Shown here piece after piece: positions 50,389 through 59,342 of a stretch of 64,000 nt of DNA. Positions within the stretch are counted from its first letter, which is position 1. Each line of letters starts with the position of its first letter. The notes beneath the pieces are model-generated. The model saw nothing but the letters and a program-made list of their open reading frames with translations. It was not told where the DNA came from and ran no database searches. Made by a program: the position numbers and the translations under genes. This DNA comes from Paenibacillus massiliensis subsp. panacisoli DSM 21345 (GTDB taxonomy: Bacteria; Bacillota; Bacilli; Paenibacillales; Paenibacillaceae), in the NCBI RefSeq assembly GCF_000426545.1, contig NZ_KE384534.1, positions 62,001 through 126,000 on the forward strand, written 5' to 3'.

Positions 50389-50502
50389 ACGTATATTCCA
50401 TAACCCTTAACTTTGTGGAGCATACAAGAAGACCGTATCCAGTTCTGTGAACTAGAACGTCGCACCAATCGCTAAAGATGTTATAACGGGCTTGGCCATG
50501 TG

Positions 50503-50547
50503 AATAGCCGACTCCTCCAGTGTGTGTACTGTGAGGGGGCGGCTATT
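50503..50547 (+). terminator. Hairpin after the SLH protein
   Basis: AATAGCCG-A-CTCCTC pairs with GAGGGGGCGGCTATT (50503-50547). The tail is only moderately T-rich. Confidence 0.6.
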
Positions 50548-50624
50548 TATATAGACGTGAAGTGCAGCCGAGAGGGGCGAGTAAGCTGTCCCTCATCTTT
50601 TGTCGAGTTTTGTTAAATAAATGC

Positions 50625-50653
50625 TTGACTTTTATGAACTCCAGGAGTAAGAT
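50625..50653 (+). promoter_or_regulatory. tRNA-Lys promoter
   Basis: TTGACT (50625-50630), a 17-bp spacer and TAAGAT (50648-50653), 33 bases before the tRNA. Confidence 0.7.
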
Positions 50654-50686
50654 ATAAAAGTCAGCTCCGATAGAGAGCGGAATTGA

Positions 50687-50759
50687 GGATTGTTAGCTCA
50701 GTTGGTAGAGCATCTGACTCTTAATCAGGCGGTCCAGGGTTCGAGTCCCTGACAATCCA
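50687..50759 (+). tRNA. tRNA-Lys (anticodon CTT)
   Basis: A full cloverleaf: acceptor GGATTGT/ACAATCC, D-arm GCTC/GAGC, anticodon stem TCTGA/TCAGG with loop CTCTTAA (CTT at 34-36), and T-arm CAGGG/CCCTG with TTCGAGT. The discriminator is A and CCA is not encoded. Confidence 0.96.
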
Positions 50760-50817
50760 TCCTATCATGTACCGAGTAAGATGATGATTTACGTTGAGTG
50801 AACATCATAACCTCCAG

Positions 50818-50865
50818 AAATGGCTGTTTCCCAGAATGTTGGGAGACAGCCATTTTGTTATTTTT
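50818..50865. terminator. Bidirectional terminator between tRNA-Lys and oxdC
   Basis: AAATGGCTGTTTCCCA (50818-50833) pairs with TGGGAGACAGCCATTT (50840-50855). A T-rich tail follows on the plus strand. The hairpin also lies beside the oxdC stop codon (50866). Confidence 0.82.
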
Positions 50866-52068
50866 CTACTTTTCCCCCAATGGGGGATATTTCACGACAG
50901 GCCATTTTTCCTTGCGCAGTGCATCCATCAGCTCAGGTGATGCATGGATATTGTCTTGTACAAGCTGCTTGGGAGTTAAGGCCATCCATTGATTCAATGA
51001 GACGTCCTCAAAGCGATCGCTGCGAAAAATTTCAAGGAACCACAGCGTGTCTGTTCCGGTGTTCTGTACATAATGCCCCATTGCTACGGGCACGTAGCCA
51101 ACGTCGCCTGCACGGACGTCGAAGGTCCGCGCTGTACCGTTGCCTCCGAAGACAGTCATGCGTCCTTGCCCTGTCAGGTAATATTGCCATTCATCCGCAT
51201 TGGGGTGCCAATGTAGCTCCCGCATGGCTCCAGGAAGAATTTCGACTAATGCAGCAGCCACTGTCGTGGAAGCTGGAAAGTTCGTTGAGTCCACAATCCG
51301 TACACTGCCTCCGGGTGTGATGATCGGTGTCTGCTCCAAGAGTCGATATGTGAAGGACAGCGGAACGGTCCCGTACGGTGAAGAAATAGCTTCACTACTA
51401 ATGGGGCCGGGGACTGTATCCTGAAAAATATATACCTGCTCGTCGGGTCTGCCATCAAAGGCCGTTTCCGGTACGCCAAAATTGGCAGACAGGATCTCTG
51501 CAGGGGTATGTGCGAACCAATCCGAGATCGACAACGTATTAAGGTCGGAGAATGATCCGTCGTCAAATACGAGCAGGAACTCGCAGCCCTCCTCAAGTCC
51601 CTGGATCGAGTGAGGGAGTCCCTTGGGGAAGAACCATAAATCTCCTGGCCCGACATCCGCGATAAAATTACGCCCATTCTGATCGACAGATGTGACTCGT
51701 GCAGTTCCCCAGATCATGTAGGCCCACTCTGATTGCTGATGCCAGTGTAACTCCCGTACACCCCCCGGTGTCAGGCTCATGTTCACTCCGGCGAGCGTGG
51801 TTGCAATCGGCAAATCTCTGACGGTAATCTCACGGGACCAGCCGCCATGATTCAATTGCATATGAGTATCAGAGAAGGACATGCGCAGATTGGGTAGCAG
51901 CCCTGCATCGGTTGCGGGAGGGACGAGCATATCGGGGTTCTGGAGGTCCCTTAATACATCCCGGGGACCAAGGTCCAGACCACCTGCTCCGTCCTTACGA
52001 ATGGGTTGTGGAACAATCCATTGTTTCTTTTCCACAGGGTTCTTGCTTTTCGATATGTCATCGTTCAT
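50866..52068 (-). CDS. oxdC: Oxalate decarboxylase, bicupin
   Basis: A Mn-dependent bicupin that converts oxalate to formate and CO2. The 400 residues closely follow B. subtilis OxdC. The N-terminal cupin has metal ligands His108, His110, Glu114 and His153 (ELHWHQQSEW, LPHSIQ). The C-terminal cupin has ELHWHPNADEW and GHYVQN. The active-site lid that is SENST in OxdC reads SDLNT (174-178) here, so the lid glutamate is replaced by aspartate. AAGGAG is nine bases before the start. It is a single-gene unit. Confidence 0.92.
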   Translation of the reverse strand: MNDDISKSKNPVEKKQWIVPQPIRKDGAGGLDLGPRDVLRDLQNPDMLVPPATDAGLLPNLRMSFSDTHMQLNHGGWSREITVRDLPIATTLAGVNMSLTPGGVRELHWHQQSEWAYMIWGTARVTSVDQNGRNFIADVGPGDLWFFPKGLPHSIQGLEEGCEFLLVFDDGSFSDLNTLSISDWFAHTPAEILSANFGVPETAFDGRPDEQVYIFQDTVPGPISSEAISSPYGTVPLSFTYRLLEQTPIITPGGSVRIVDSTNFPASTTVAAALVEILPGAMRELHWHPNADEWQYYLTGQGRMTVFGGNGTARTFDVRAGDVGYVPVAMGHYVQNTGTDTLWFLEIFRSDRFEDVSLNQWMALTPKQLVQDNIHASPELMDALRKEKWPVVKYPPLGEK

Positions 52069-52183
52069 GCTACAACGCTCCTTTGAGGTCGGATGCCGCT
52101 AACATAAGCTACTGATATATAGGTATGAATTAGCGCCAGTCCGTTATGTTAAAAGGAGTAGTGAGCAATCTTTTCTGCAGTAA

Positions 52184-52219
52184 TACAAAAAACAGGACGG
52201 ATAAAATTATCGCGTCCTG
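52184..52219 (-). terminator. Terminator of the monooxygenase-fold gene
   Basis: On the minus strand CAGGACG...GATAA pairs with TTATC...CGTCCTG (52219-52213 with 52199-52193), followed by six T. Confidence 0.85.
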
Positions 52220-52273
52220 CTCTGTGGCCCAGTTCCCTCGGATATGGAGAATGAACAGTGGGAAATAAGTATA

Positions 52274-52570
52274 TTATTTCTTAATTTGCTCACCGCTGAA
52301 GATCTGAAGATCCATTGGCGCTGCCATGAATTCTGGAGCAATCTTCACGAAAGCTTGAAAGTGCTCGCTGCTGTTATGCACAGCTGTAGCAGCCTCATCC
52401 TTCCATAGCTCGACCATGGTGTAACGATACTCCTGGTCCGTGCTCTTGGTCAGCTCGTAGCTAATGTTTCCTTCTTCCAGTCGGGTAGCAGCCACAAGGG
52501 GCTTTGCGGCAGCAAGGAATTGTTGTTCCTGTTCAGGTTTGATTTGCATGTGCGCATGAATAATAAGCAT
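52274..52570 (-). CDS. Antibiotic-biosynthesis-monooxygenase-fold protein
   Basis: A small dimeric alpha/beta-barrel protein of the ABM family, often a quinol or heme-related monooxygenase. The 98 residues begin MLIIHAHMQIKPEQEQQFLAAAKPLVAATRLEEGNISYEL and continue with MVELWKDEAATAVHNSSEHF, the family core with the conserved Glu-Gly and His. The start at 52570 is preceded by GAGGAGAT; a longer frame to 52642 has no support. A nitroreductase gene lies upstream in the same direction. The exact reaction is unknown. Confidence 0.85.
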   Translation of the reverse strand: MLIIHAHMQIKPEQEQQFLAAAKPLVAATRLEEGNISYELTKSTDQEYRYTMVELWKDEAATAVHNSSEHFQAFVKIAPEFMAAPMDLQIFSGEQIKK

Positions 52571-52682
52571 AATATCTCCTCTTTTCGATAGAATGAATGT
52601 GAAAGAATGCTTGATATAGCTGGTTATTATATGCAAGGCCAAAATACATCAAGGGGATTGATGTATTCAGCCAGTAACCACA

Positions 52683-53321
52683 TTATGCCCAGGTTGTAAC
52701 AGTCTCAACAGGCAGACGATAGGATGGGTAGCCTTCTTTGGCCGCTTTGCCGACGGTAATCAGCATAACCGGCTGGTAGCGGTCCTTGTCCATACCGAAG
52801 GTTTCTGCAATGCGTGCCTTGTCATAGCCGCCAATCGGATTGGTGTCATACCCGTGTGCACGTGCGACCAGCATGAATTGCATGGAGACGAGTCCAGCAT
52901 CAATCAGGTTCACATCACGCAGATCAGCTGGGGACTGGTTCTCATAATACTCTTTAACTCTTGGAACCAGCGTATCCATCACCTCTGCAGGCATATACCC
53001 GCGTTTTACAGCCTCAGCATAAATGTTCTCCAAATACTCTACATTGTTCATATCCACGAAGACAGCAACGACTGCAGCGGAAGTCTCTACCTGCGTCTGA
53101 TTAAAGCTGGCGAGTGGCAGCATTTTCTCCTTACCTTCTGGGCTGTCAATGACCAGGAAGCGCCAAGGCTGCATGTTGACGGAGGATGGTGCACGCATTG
53201 CTTCCTCCAGCATTTCTGTCAGCTCTTCGCGGCTGATTTTGACCTCTGGATCGTAAGCCTTCACCGAACGGCGGCCGTAAGTCACTTCATTAAAATCGTT
53301 AGTTGCTTGGAAATTTCCCAT
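52683..53321 (-). CDS. Nitroreductase-family flavoprotein (NfsB-like)
   Basis: A predicted FMN NAD(P)H oxidoreductase. The 212 residues include YGRRSVKAYDPEVKISREELTEMLEEAMRAPSSVNMQPWRFLVID for FMN binding, DAGLVSMQFMLVARAHGYDTNPIGGYD and VMLITVGK near the end. AAGGAG precedes the start. The MarR gene 200 bp upstream on the same strand is the likely regulator. It is not a close copy of the nitroreductase at 7969. Confidence 0.9.
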   Translation of the reverse strand: MGNFQATNDFNEVTYGRRSVKAYDPEVKISREELTEMLEEAMRAPSSVNMQPWRFLVIDSPEGKEKMLPLASFNQTQVETSAAVVAVFVDMNNVEYLENIYAEAVKRGYMPAEVMDTLVPRVKEYYENQSPADLRDVNLIDAGLVSMQFMLVARAHGYDTNPIGGYDKARIAETFGMDKDRYQPVMLITVGKAAKEGYPSYRLPVETVTTWA

Positions 53322-53474
53322 GGTTCAACACTCCTTATTAGTTAGATGTCTATTTTTTTAATGTAAAAGAATAAATAAGCTTTCAGCGGCGCTAAACAAT
53401 TCGAGGATCACAGGAAAAACTTCAGCTAAAGGCGGTCTGTCTGCTGTGAAAGAACAAAGATAGACGTTTTCCTA

Positions 53475-53506
53475 GTCACCATTGTGACTTCGTGTGCGAT
53501 TACACG
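53475..53506. repeat. Two adjacent inverted repeats between the marR and nitroreductase genes
   Basis: GTCAC-CATT-GTGAC (53475-53488) and CGTGT-GCGATT-ACACG (53491-53506) are exact dyads two bases apart, just past the MarR stop. They may be operators for the nitroreductase promoter or small hairpins. Confidence 0.55.
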
Positions 53507-53520
53507 GAGCATGCATACAT

Positions 53521-53940
53521 TTAAATATTATTCTGCATGCGCTGCAGATAATCGGCCAGCTGAGATACTTCCTCTTCAGTAAAATTGTGTAGTAGCTGCC
53601 CCAGAAAGACCTCTTTTTCCTTGCGAAAGGCTGCTATCCGCTCTCGACCATGCTCTGATAGCTGCACGAAGGTAACACGCTGATCATCCGGCTTTTTGCT
53701 GCGGACAATCATCCCCTCAGCCTCCAGCTGCTTAAGGTGCCGAGTGATGGCTGCACTGTCGATATTAATTAGCTTTTGCAGCATCGACTGGTTAATCTCC
53801 TCCACTTGGCAGAGCTCATGCAGGATGTCTAATCTGGACGAACTGATTCCGGTACAACGCTCGAACTTTGGACTCATCTGGTTACCGAGTGTGTTCAGTA
53901 GGTATAGGACCTGTTCCTGGTCGTTAACTGGACGTGTCAT
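53521..53940 (-). CDS. MarR-family regulator upstream of the nitroreductase gene
   Basis: A winged-helix regulator of 139 residues, with recognition region INQSMLQKLINIDSAAITRHLKQLEAEGMIVRSKK and wing PDDQRVTFVQLSEHGRE. TAAGGAGGTGG lies directly before its ATG. It is placed to control the nitroreductase gene downstream on the same strand. The effector is unknown; quinones or electrophiles are common for such pairs. Confidence 0.87.
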   Translation of the reverse strand: MTRPVNDQEQVLYLLNTLGNQMSPKFERCTGISSSRLDILHELCQVEEINQSMLQKLINIDSAAITRHLKQLEAEGMIVRSKKPDDQRVTFVQLSEHGRERIAAFRKEKEVFLGQLLHNFTEEEVSQLADYLQRMQNNI

Positions 53941-54646
53941 GTTCCACCTCCTTAGTAGCTTCTATTAGTGCAGAGTATCTTGTGACTGTCAGCTAATAGC
54001 CATCCAAGACCTGATACGAGAGACTGCTACGATCAACTGCGAATCTAATATGCTGCAGGAGGATCGTGATGTAAAAGTCAAGGATTCTCTAAATAGGATT
54101 TTTCTGATAATATTACAAAATATATTCGTTGTATCATTAATATACATATCCTGACTATAGCCTTGCCTGATGACAAAGTAATCATGGATTGCCGAGCTAT
54201 ATATGACAGGCCTATTCATGTTAGCTACTAGCTTATTCCTGCGCATGTTGTCCATGCTTGAAGAATAGAAGTCAGTGTACGATGTTAAGATTAGGGGTGA
54301 ACCCATCAATTCAGCTCGCATAGATCATACTCTGGTGAACTATTTGACCCATCAATACTTGACTCATCAATGTTTGATGCCTCAATCAATATATCATGTC
54401 TAAATCTGAAATGCAATAGTGCAGTTAACACACAATAGACTAGTAATGGGATGGGCATTAAATTATCAAAACTTTGTAATTTTCTTCACAATATTATCAA
54501 CGTACTTCTATTATAATAATCTAATTGAATTGAATGGGGCTGATCCATGTCTGGGTTCGCAAAAAACAGAGGGTAGGAAATTTTAATTGGCACCTATCTG
54601 TGAAAACGCTATAATTGGTAATAGGTACGACCTGAGGGGGATTTAC
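53941..54646. other. 706-bp intergenic region with degenerate 15-bp repeats
   Basis: No convincing gene is seen; a 110-codon frame on the minus strand (53989-54321) has no recognisable family or clear ribosome site. Three degenerate 15-bp units starting TTGAYN.CATCAAT occur at 54344, 54359 and 54374. The rest is AT-rich promoter-like sequence before the AraC-type gene. Confidence 0.5.
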
Positions 54647-56893
54647 ATGAAAAAAGGAATCATGTTCTACAAAATCTTTTTACCGATTCTCGTGCTCGGT
54701 GTAACGCTTGTTATTAGCTTCGGCAGCTATATCTATATTTATACCACCAACTCAGTCATAGAGAGCGTCGCGAACGGTAAACAGAATTACATTACACAGA
54801 TCAAGAACAATTTGGAGCAGAAAATTCAGACCATTGAATATGCCTTCAACACATATAGCACTACCAGCTCGTTTCGAGATGTCGTCCTGAGTCCAATTAC
54901 AGAGAAGGATTTCATTGCCTATCGGGATGTTAACACTCAATTGAATTATATTGCTACGATGGGTATGGAGGGAACGGAGTATTCCCTAATCAGTCTGGAG
55001 AAGAACTGGAAAGTAGCCAATGGCACGCTAAGTTACCTGTCCGACGAAGATCGTAAAGAGATGTTTGCTTCATATATAGAGAATCAGAATAGCTCTCAAT
55101 TCTGGGTAAAGACAGATGAAGGAATACAATTCGTAAATACATTACCTGTATTCTCCAAGAAAAAGCAGGCTATCGCACTTTCAGATATTTCTTTGCAAAC
55201 GTTAAACAACTCCATTCGTTCCGGTGACGAGAACACCAACGTGTACATTCTGAATCGTCAAGGTGTTCTTATGTATGAGACAGCGCCGACGCCGGGGCTA
55301 TTGTCGGATAGCCAGCTTAAGCAGATTATGGAGTCGGTTGGAACAGAACCTGCTGGAGGGAAGCTCACGCTTGAACAACAACGTGGCGGACCTTTGATGA
55401 TTATGTATTCCAAATCCTCTTATAATAATTGGACTTATTTGACAGTATTGAATCAGGAGGAGATCGCCAGTGCCCTAAAAGTGACCAAGTTTGGTCTGAT
55501 TGCTATGGGCGTTCTACTGGTGTTGCTTATGGTGGTGGTAGCTTACATTATTGCAGTCTATTTCACGAAGCCCATCCAACAGATCAAGCGCAGTCTTCCC
55601 AAGAACACACAGGATGCAGCCAAAAATGAAATTGACTGGATTCTGAATTCGATCGACAACATCATTACCGAGAAGGAAAGCCTTGAGACACTTATGGAGT
55701 CTGAGATGCCGCAGTTAGAGACTCAGCTCATCCTTAATCTATTCCGCAATAGAGTCACTGCAGAGGAGCTTGGGCTCAAGCTGCCACGCCTGGGATATAG
55801 AGATATGGAGCACTACAGATTCATGACGGTGCTAGTTCAGCTGGATAATCTCGGAAAACGTGAGCCTACGGATATGGACGTGCTGCTAATAGCCATTAAT
55901 AAGCTTACGGAGGAAGTGGTTCCTTCCGAGCAGCGCATGCTCCCGATTATCCTGAATTCGAACACGCAGGCTACAATCCTGATGTTCAAGGATCTGAGCG
56001 AGCAGGAGATGAATAAGCAGGTGCTGGCTTATGCTAAATCCCTGATCAAGAGTGTTAAGGAATATCTTAATTTGTCTGTCAGCATTGGCATTAGTAAGGT
56101 CTATGATCAACTGCTTGAAAGCAAGGAAGCCTGCGAGATGAGTAAGCAAGCGCTCCATCAGCGTCTCAATCTCGGTAAGGAATCCATCATTTTCTATGAA
56201 GATATCTCTCAGGTCGTATCTGGACCTGTACTGGTGCAGTATCCTGCAGAGCTGGAGTCACAGCTATTCGATGCAATCCGTCTTGGGGATGAAGATATGG
56301 TTAGCCGATATCTGTATCCTTTGCTGGCTGAACTGATGAAGAAGAGCAAGAATTCCATGAATTTTGAAGTTATGCTGGTTCGACTGGTGAACAACCTGAT
56401 CCAACTGGAGCAGACACTTGGCATTGAGGTGCTCTTGACTCATGACAATCATGCTCTGTACCATAAGCTACTGAGCATTCGCAATCCCGAGGAGATTGAG
56501 CGCTTGCTAGTGGACGAGGCGATCTTTCCGATGGTTCGATGCATGAAGGAGAAGACCAACAAGCAGTTCCGCGGGCTCTCGGAGCAGATTGCCGATATTA
56601 TTCGCACGGAGTATGATCAGGAGCTGTCTCTTGAGATTATTGGCGATCGCCTTCATTACAACCCTAACTACTTGAGTAGTATCTTCAAGAAGGAGTTCGG
56701 GACGACTTTTAGTGATTACCTGATGAGCTATCGACTGGAAATGGCCAAGAAATGGCTGACAGAGACTGAGATGACTATTAAGGAAATTGCAGAACGGCTT
56801 CAATACCATAATCCTCAGAACTTCATCCGGTCATTCCGCAAGAAGGAGCTCGTGACGCCTGGTGCCTATCGCAAGATCAAGCAAGCTAATTAG
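54647..56893 (+). CDS. AraC-type regulator with membrane sensor domain (YtdP-like)
   Basis: A membrane-bound one-component regulator, the kind that controls polysaccharide-uptake genes in Paenibacillus and Bacillus. The 748 residues have TM1 (about 8-33), an extracytoplasmic Cache-like domain (34-285), TM2 (about 290-313), a long cytoplasmic linker and a C-terminal AraC domain (about 645-748: SLEIIGDRLHYNPNYLSSIFKKEFG, then TIKEIAERLQYHNPQNFIRSFRK). ATG 54647 follows GAGGGGG; an upstream ATG at 54587 is unlikely. It lies beside the transporter cluster that it probably activates. Confidence 0.88.
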   Translation: MKKGIMFYKIFLPILVLGVTLVISFGSYIYIYTTNSVIESVANGKQNYITQIKNNLEQKIQTIEYAFNTYSTTSSFRDVVLSPITEKDFIAYRDVNTQLNYIATMGMEGTEYSLISLEKNWKVANGTLSYLSDEDRKEMFASYIENQNSSQFWVKTDEGIQFVNTLPVFSKKKQAIALSDISLQTLNNSIRSGDENTNVYILNRQGVLMYETAPTPGLLSDSQLKQIMESVGTEPAGGKLTLEQQRGGPLMIMYSKSSYNNWTYLTVLNQEEIASALKVTKFGLIAMGVLLVLLMVVVAYIIAVYFTKPIQQIKRSLPKNTQDAAKNEIDWILNSIDNIITEKESLETLMESEMPQLETQLILNLFRNRVTAEELGLKLPRLGYRDMEHYRFMTVLVQLDNLGKREPTDMDVLLIAINKLTEEVVPSEQRMLPIILNSNTQATILMFKDLSEQEMNKQVLAYAKSLIKSVKEYLNLSVSIGISKVYDQLLESKEACEMSKQALHQRLNLGKESIIFYEDISQVVSGPVLVQYPAELESQLFDAIRLGDEDMVSRYLYPLLAELMKKSKNSMNFEVMLVRLVNNLIQLEQTLGIEVLLTHDNHALYHKLLSIRNPEEIERLLVDEAIFPMVRCMKEKTNKQFRGLSEQIADIIRTEYDQELSLEIIGDRLHYNPNYLSSIFKKEFGTTFSDYLMSYRLEMAKKWLTETEMTIKEIAERLQYHNPQNFIRSFRKKELVTPGAYRKIKQAN

Positions 56894-56921
56894 TTAATAT
56901 CAATAGAATATTGAAGGAGCA

Positions 56922-56963
56922 GAGGCTTCCTGGAATCACATGATTCCGTTGGGAGCTTCTTGT
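56922..56963 (+). terminator. Hairpin after the AraC-type gene
   Basis: GAGGCTTCC and GGAATCA pair imperfectly with TGATTCC and GGGAGCTTC around a CA loop; the tail is weakly T-rich. Confidence 0.5.
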
Positions 56964-57009
56964 GCCTAAGCTCCTGCACATCCTGCTTTCATGCGTAGTA
57001 GAACTCGTA

Positions 57010-57090
57010 GAGTAGTGTATGTAGTGTAGTGCATGTAGTGTAGTGCATGTAGTCTAGTGTAGTGTAATGAAGTGAAGTGAAGTGTAGTGA
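57010..57090. repeat. Simple-sequence repeat tract (GTAGTGTAGTGCAT-like)
   Basis: About 80 bp built from imperfect tandem units of GTAGTGTA / GTAGTGCAT and GAAGT, in the gap between two converging genes. It looks like slippage-prone DNA with no coding sense. Confidence 0.85.
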
Positions 57091-57130
57091 AATGTCCAGT
57101 GGATCGGGACTCGTGCTAGATCAGTAAGTC

Positions 57131-57180
57131 CTCCAAAAGAAAAGCAGCAAGTTTCTGATGATGTCGGAAACTTGCTGCTT
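57131..57180 (-). terminator. Terminator of the YtcP-like permease gene
   Basis: On the minus strand AAGCAGCAAGTTTC (57180-57167) pairs with GAAACTTGCTGCTT (57155-57142), followed by TTTTCTTTT. Confidence 0.88.
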
Positions 57181-57186
57181 GGTGTC

Positions 57187-58071
57187 TTATCCTTTTACTG
57201 CACCCAGCAGGGCACCTTTAGTGAAGTGTTTTTGTACGAATGGATAGGCAATGAGCATTGGCACTGTTGCAATCACGATAACGGCCATTTTGATCGTCTG
57301 TGCAGGTGGTATGACATCTACCGAGCCTGAATCTGCCTGCATACCACTGGATACGATGACTATCTGGCGCAGCAGGATTTGTATTGGCCATTTAGTTGAG
57401 TCATTAATGTAGAGAATCGCATTCATGTAAGTGTTCCAGTAAGTTACACCGTAGAACAGTGAGATCGTTGCAATGGATGGCAGGGCCAGCGGCAGCATGA
57501 TTCGGAAGAAGACGACGAAGTCATTGGCACCGTCCATCTTGGCAGATTCCTCAAGGCTTTCAGGGAGCGCCTGAAAGAAGTTACGCATAATGATCAAGTT
57601 GAAGGCATTAATGGCAACCGGGATGATCAGCGACCAGTAGGAGTCGATTAGACCCATGCTTTTTACTACGAGAAATGTAGGGATCATACCACCGCTGAAG
57701 AGCATGGAGAACACGATAATGAAGTTGATAGCCCCACGTCCGACCAGGTACTGTCTGGACAGCGCGTAAGCCATAAATGCAGTTAAGACCATACTTACTA
57801 ATGTACCTACTAATGTTACGCCAACAGAGACACTTAGGCCCTTGAAGATCGTTGGTGTGGAAAGAATGTACTGATAGGCATCCAACGAGAACGTAGTAGG
57901 GAATAGTATGAATTTCTTGGCTACTACCTCCTGGGTTGTTGCGAATGAGCTGGCGATAACGTTTACAAAGGGTAGTAGACAAGCGAGAGCGATAATGACC
58001 AGCAAGGAATTGTTCACAACCGTAAATATAAGGTTGCTTGCGGTCTGCTTTTTGAAGGATGCTGATGCCAT
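57187..58071 (-). CDS. Oligosaccharide ABC transporter permease (YtcP/LplC-like)
   Basis: A channel subunit of a carbohydrate importer. The 294 residues have six predicted spans and the coupling EAA loop LEESAKMDGANDFVVFFRIMLPLALP. It belongs to the YtcP/LplC group, partner of the LplB/YteP-type permease encoded divergently at 58359. Having the two permeases on opposite strands is unusual, because such genes normally lie in one operon. No ATPase gene is seen; this transporter class uses a shared MsmX-type ATPase encoded elsewhere. Confidence 0.9.
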   Translation of the reverse strand: MASASFKKQTASNLIFTVVNNSLLVIIALACLLPFVNVIASSFATTQEVVAKKFILFPTTFSLDAYQYILSTPTIFKGLSVSVGVTLVGTLVSMVLTAFMAYALSRQYLVGRGAINFIIVFSMLFSGGMIPTFLVVKSMGLIDSYWSLIIPVAINAFNLIIMRNFFQALPESLEESAKMDGANDFVVFFRIMLPLALPSIATISLFYGVTYWNTYMNAILYINDSTKWPIQILLRQIVIVSSGMQADSGSVDVIPPAQTIKMAVIVIATVPMLIAYPFVQKHFTKGALLGAVKG

Positions 58072-58358
58072 GCGTTAACCTCCTAGAGTAGAAATCATTT
58101 ATAAGTTAACTTTACCAAGCATGGGGGATTCCGTATATAATCCGCAGGCGAGATTGTCCGTGCTATGACCGGTATCGAGTGGGGGCCTAACGGGATAATC
58201 ATTATGTTGTGGGATAATCCTCAAATGATGTGTATATGGGAAAAACGCTGTAACCACAAGGGATCTGCAAGCGCTATCACGAGATGATTATGTACGGAAT
58301 GCCAATGTTCCAGTATGCTGAGGCATGTAAACGGAACGTTGATGAAGGAGGTTGCCCA
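58072..58358. promoter_or_regulatory. Divergent promoter region with a 9-bp direct repeat
   Basis: GGGATAATC occurs at 58192-58200 and 58211-58219, 19 bp apart, between the two divergently transcribed permease genes. AraC-type proteins typically bind direct repeats about two helical turns apart, so it is a candidate site for the regulator encoded at 54647. A poor cre-like match near 58245 is not convincing. Confidence 0.45.
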
Positions 58359-59312
58359 GTGAAAGCAAATGTCACAGCTGTGGATGTGAACATTAAAAAG
58401 AAACGACGCACCAGCCAGTTCATGGGTATGAAACGAAACGCACTATTGTATCTCATGGTACTTCCCGGATTGATTTATTTCATCATCTTTAAGTACCTGC
58501 CGATGGGTGGTCTGATTATCGCATTTCAGGATTATCAGCCATACCTCGGAATCATGGGTAGTCCGTGGGTAGGATTGAAGCACTTTATTCGCCTCTTTAC
58601 GGAACCAACCTTTTTTATGCTACTAAGTAATACACTGATTTTATTCGCCTTGAACATCGTGATCTTTTTCCCGCTACCTATTATATTGTCTCTGATGCTG
58701 AATGAAGTGAGACAGAAGGCATTCAAAAACATAATCCAGACAGTGATTTACATTCCACACTTTATGTCCTGGGTTATTATCGTGTCCATCTCCTATGTAT
58801 TCTTGACAGTGGATGGCGGGGTTATCAATGAAATGATCGCTGCTCTGGGCGGAGAGAAAATCAGCTTCCTTACCTCTCCGGAATGGCTGCGTACCGTATA
58901 TATCGGGCAGATCATCTGGAAAGAGCTTGGCTGGTCAACGATCATCTATCTGGCAGCTATTACAGTAGTTGACCCTCAGCTGTATGAAGCAGCAGAGATG
59001 GACGGAGCAAGTCGTCTCAGAAAGACATGGCACGTGACACTGCCAGCCATCCGTCCGGTTATTATCACACTGTTGATTCTCAAGATTGGGCATACACTGG
59101 ATCTGGGCTTCGAGCATATGTATCTGCTCCTGAACTCACTGAACCGTGAGGTTGCCGAAATTTTTGACACCTATATCTATACAGCGGGCTTGCGTAACGG
59201 ACAATTGAGCTTCAGTACCACCGTCGGTTTGTTCAAAGGCGTGGTAGGTCTGGTTCTGGTTGTGCTGTCCAATAAGCTCGCGAAGAAGATGGGCGAAGAC
59301 GGAGTCTACTAA
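58359..59312 (+). CDS. Oligosaccharide ABC transporter permease (LplB/YteP-like)
   Basis: A channel subunit of 317 residues with six predicted spans. The N-terminal basic tail is followed by LLYLMVLPGLIYFIIFKYLPMGGLIIAFQDYQPYLGI, typical of LplB. The coupling loop is LYEAAEMDGASRLRKTWHVTLPAIRP. GTG 58359 is chosen because AAGGAGG lies seven bases upstream; an ATG at 58284 has none. It starts the plus-strand operon of permease, DUF624 protein, two binding proteins and GH105. Confidence 0.9.
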   Translation: MKANVTAVDVNIKKKRRTSQFMGMKRNALLYLMVLPGLIYFIIFKYLPMGGLIIAFQDYQPYLGIMGSPWVGLKHFIRLFTEPTFFMLLSNTLILFALNIVIFFPLPIILSLMLNEVRQKAFKNIIQTVIYIPHFMSWVIIVSISYVFLTVDGGVINEMIAALGGEKISFLTSPEWLRTVYIGQIIWKELGWSTIIYLAAITVVDPQLYEAAEMDGASRLRKTWHVTLPAIRPVIITLLILKIGHTLDLGFEHMYLLLNSLNREVAEIFDTYIYTAGLRNGQLSFSTTVGLFKGVVGLVLVVLSNKLAKKMGEDGVY

Positions 59313-59342
59313 GATATTTACTACAGCAGGGGAGGATGTAAA

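Noticed and set aside
53989..54321. 110-codon open frame on the minus strand in the gap before the AraC-type gene
   Set aside because: It has no family resemblance, no good ribosome site, and an amino-acid mix typical of non-coding AT-rich DNA.
58238..58256. cre site before the oligosaccharide operon
   Set aside because: Alignment on the central CG leaves three mismatches in fixed positions, including the outer TG, so the match is too weak.
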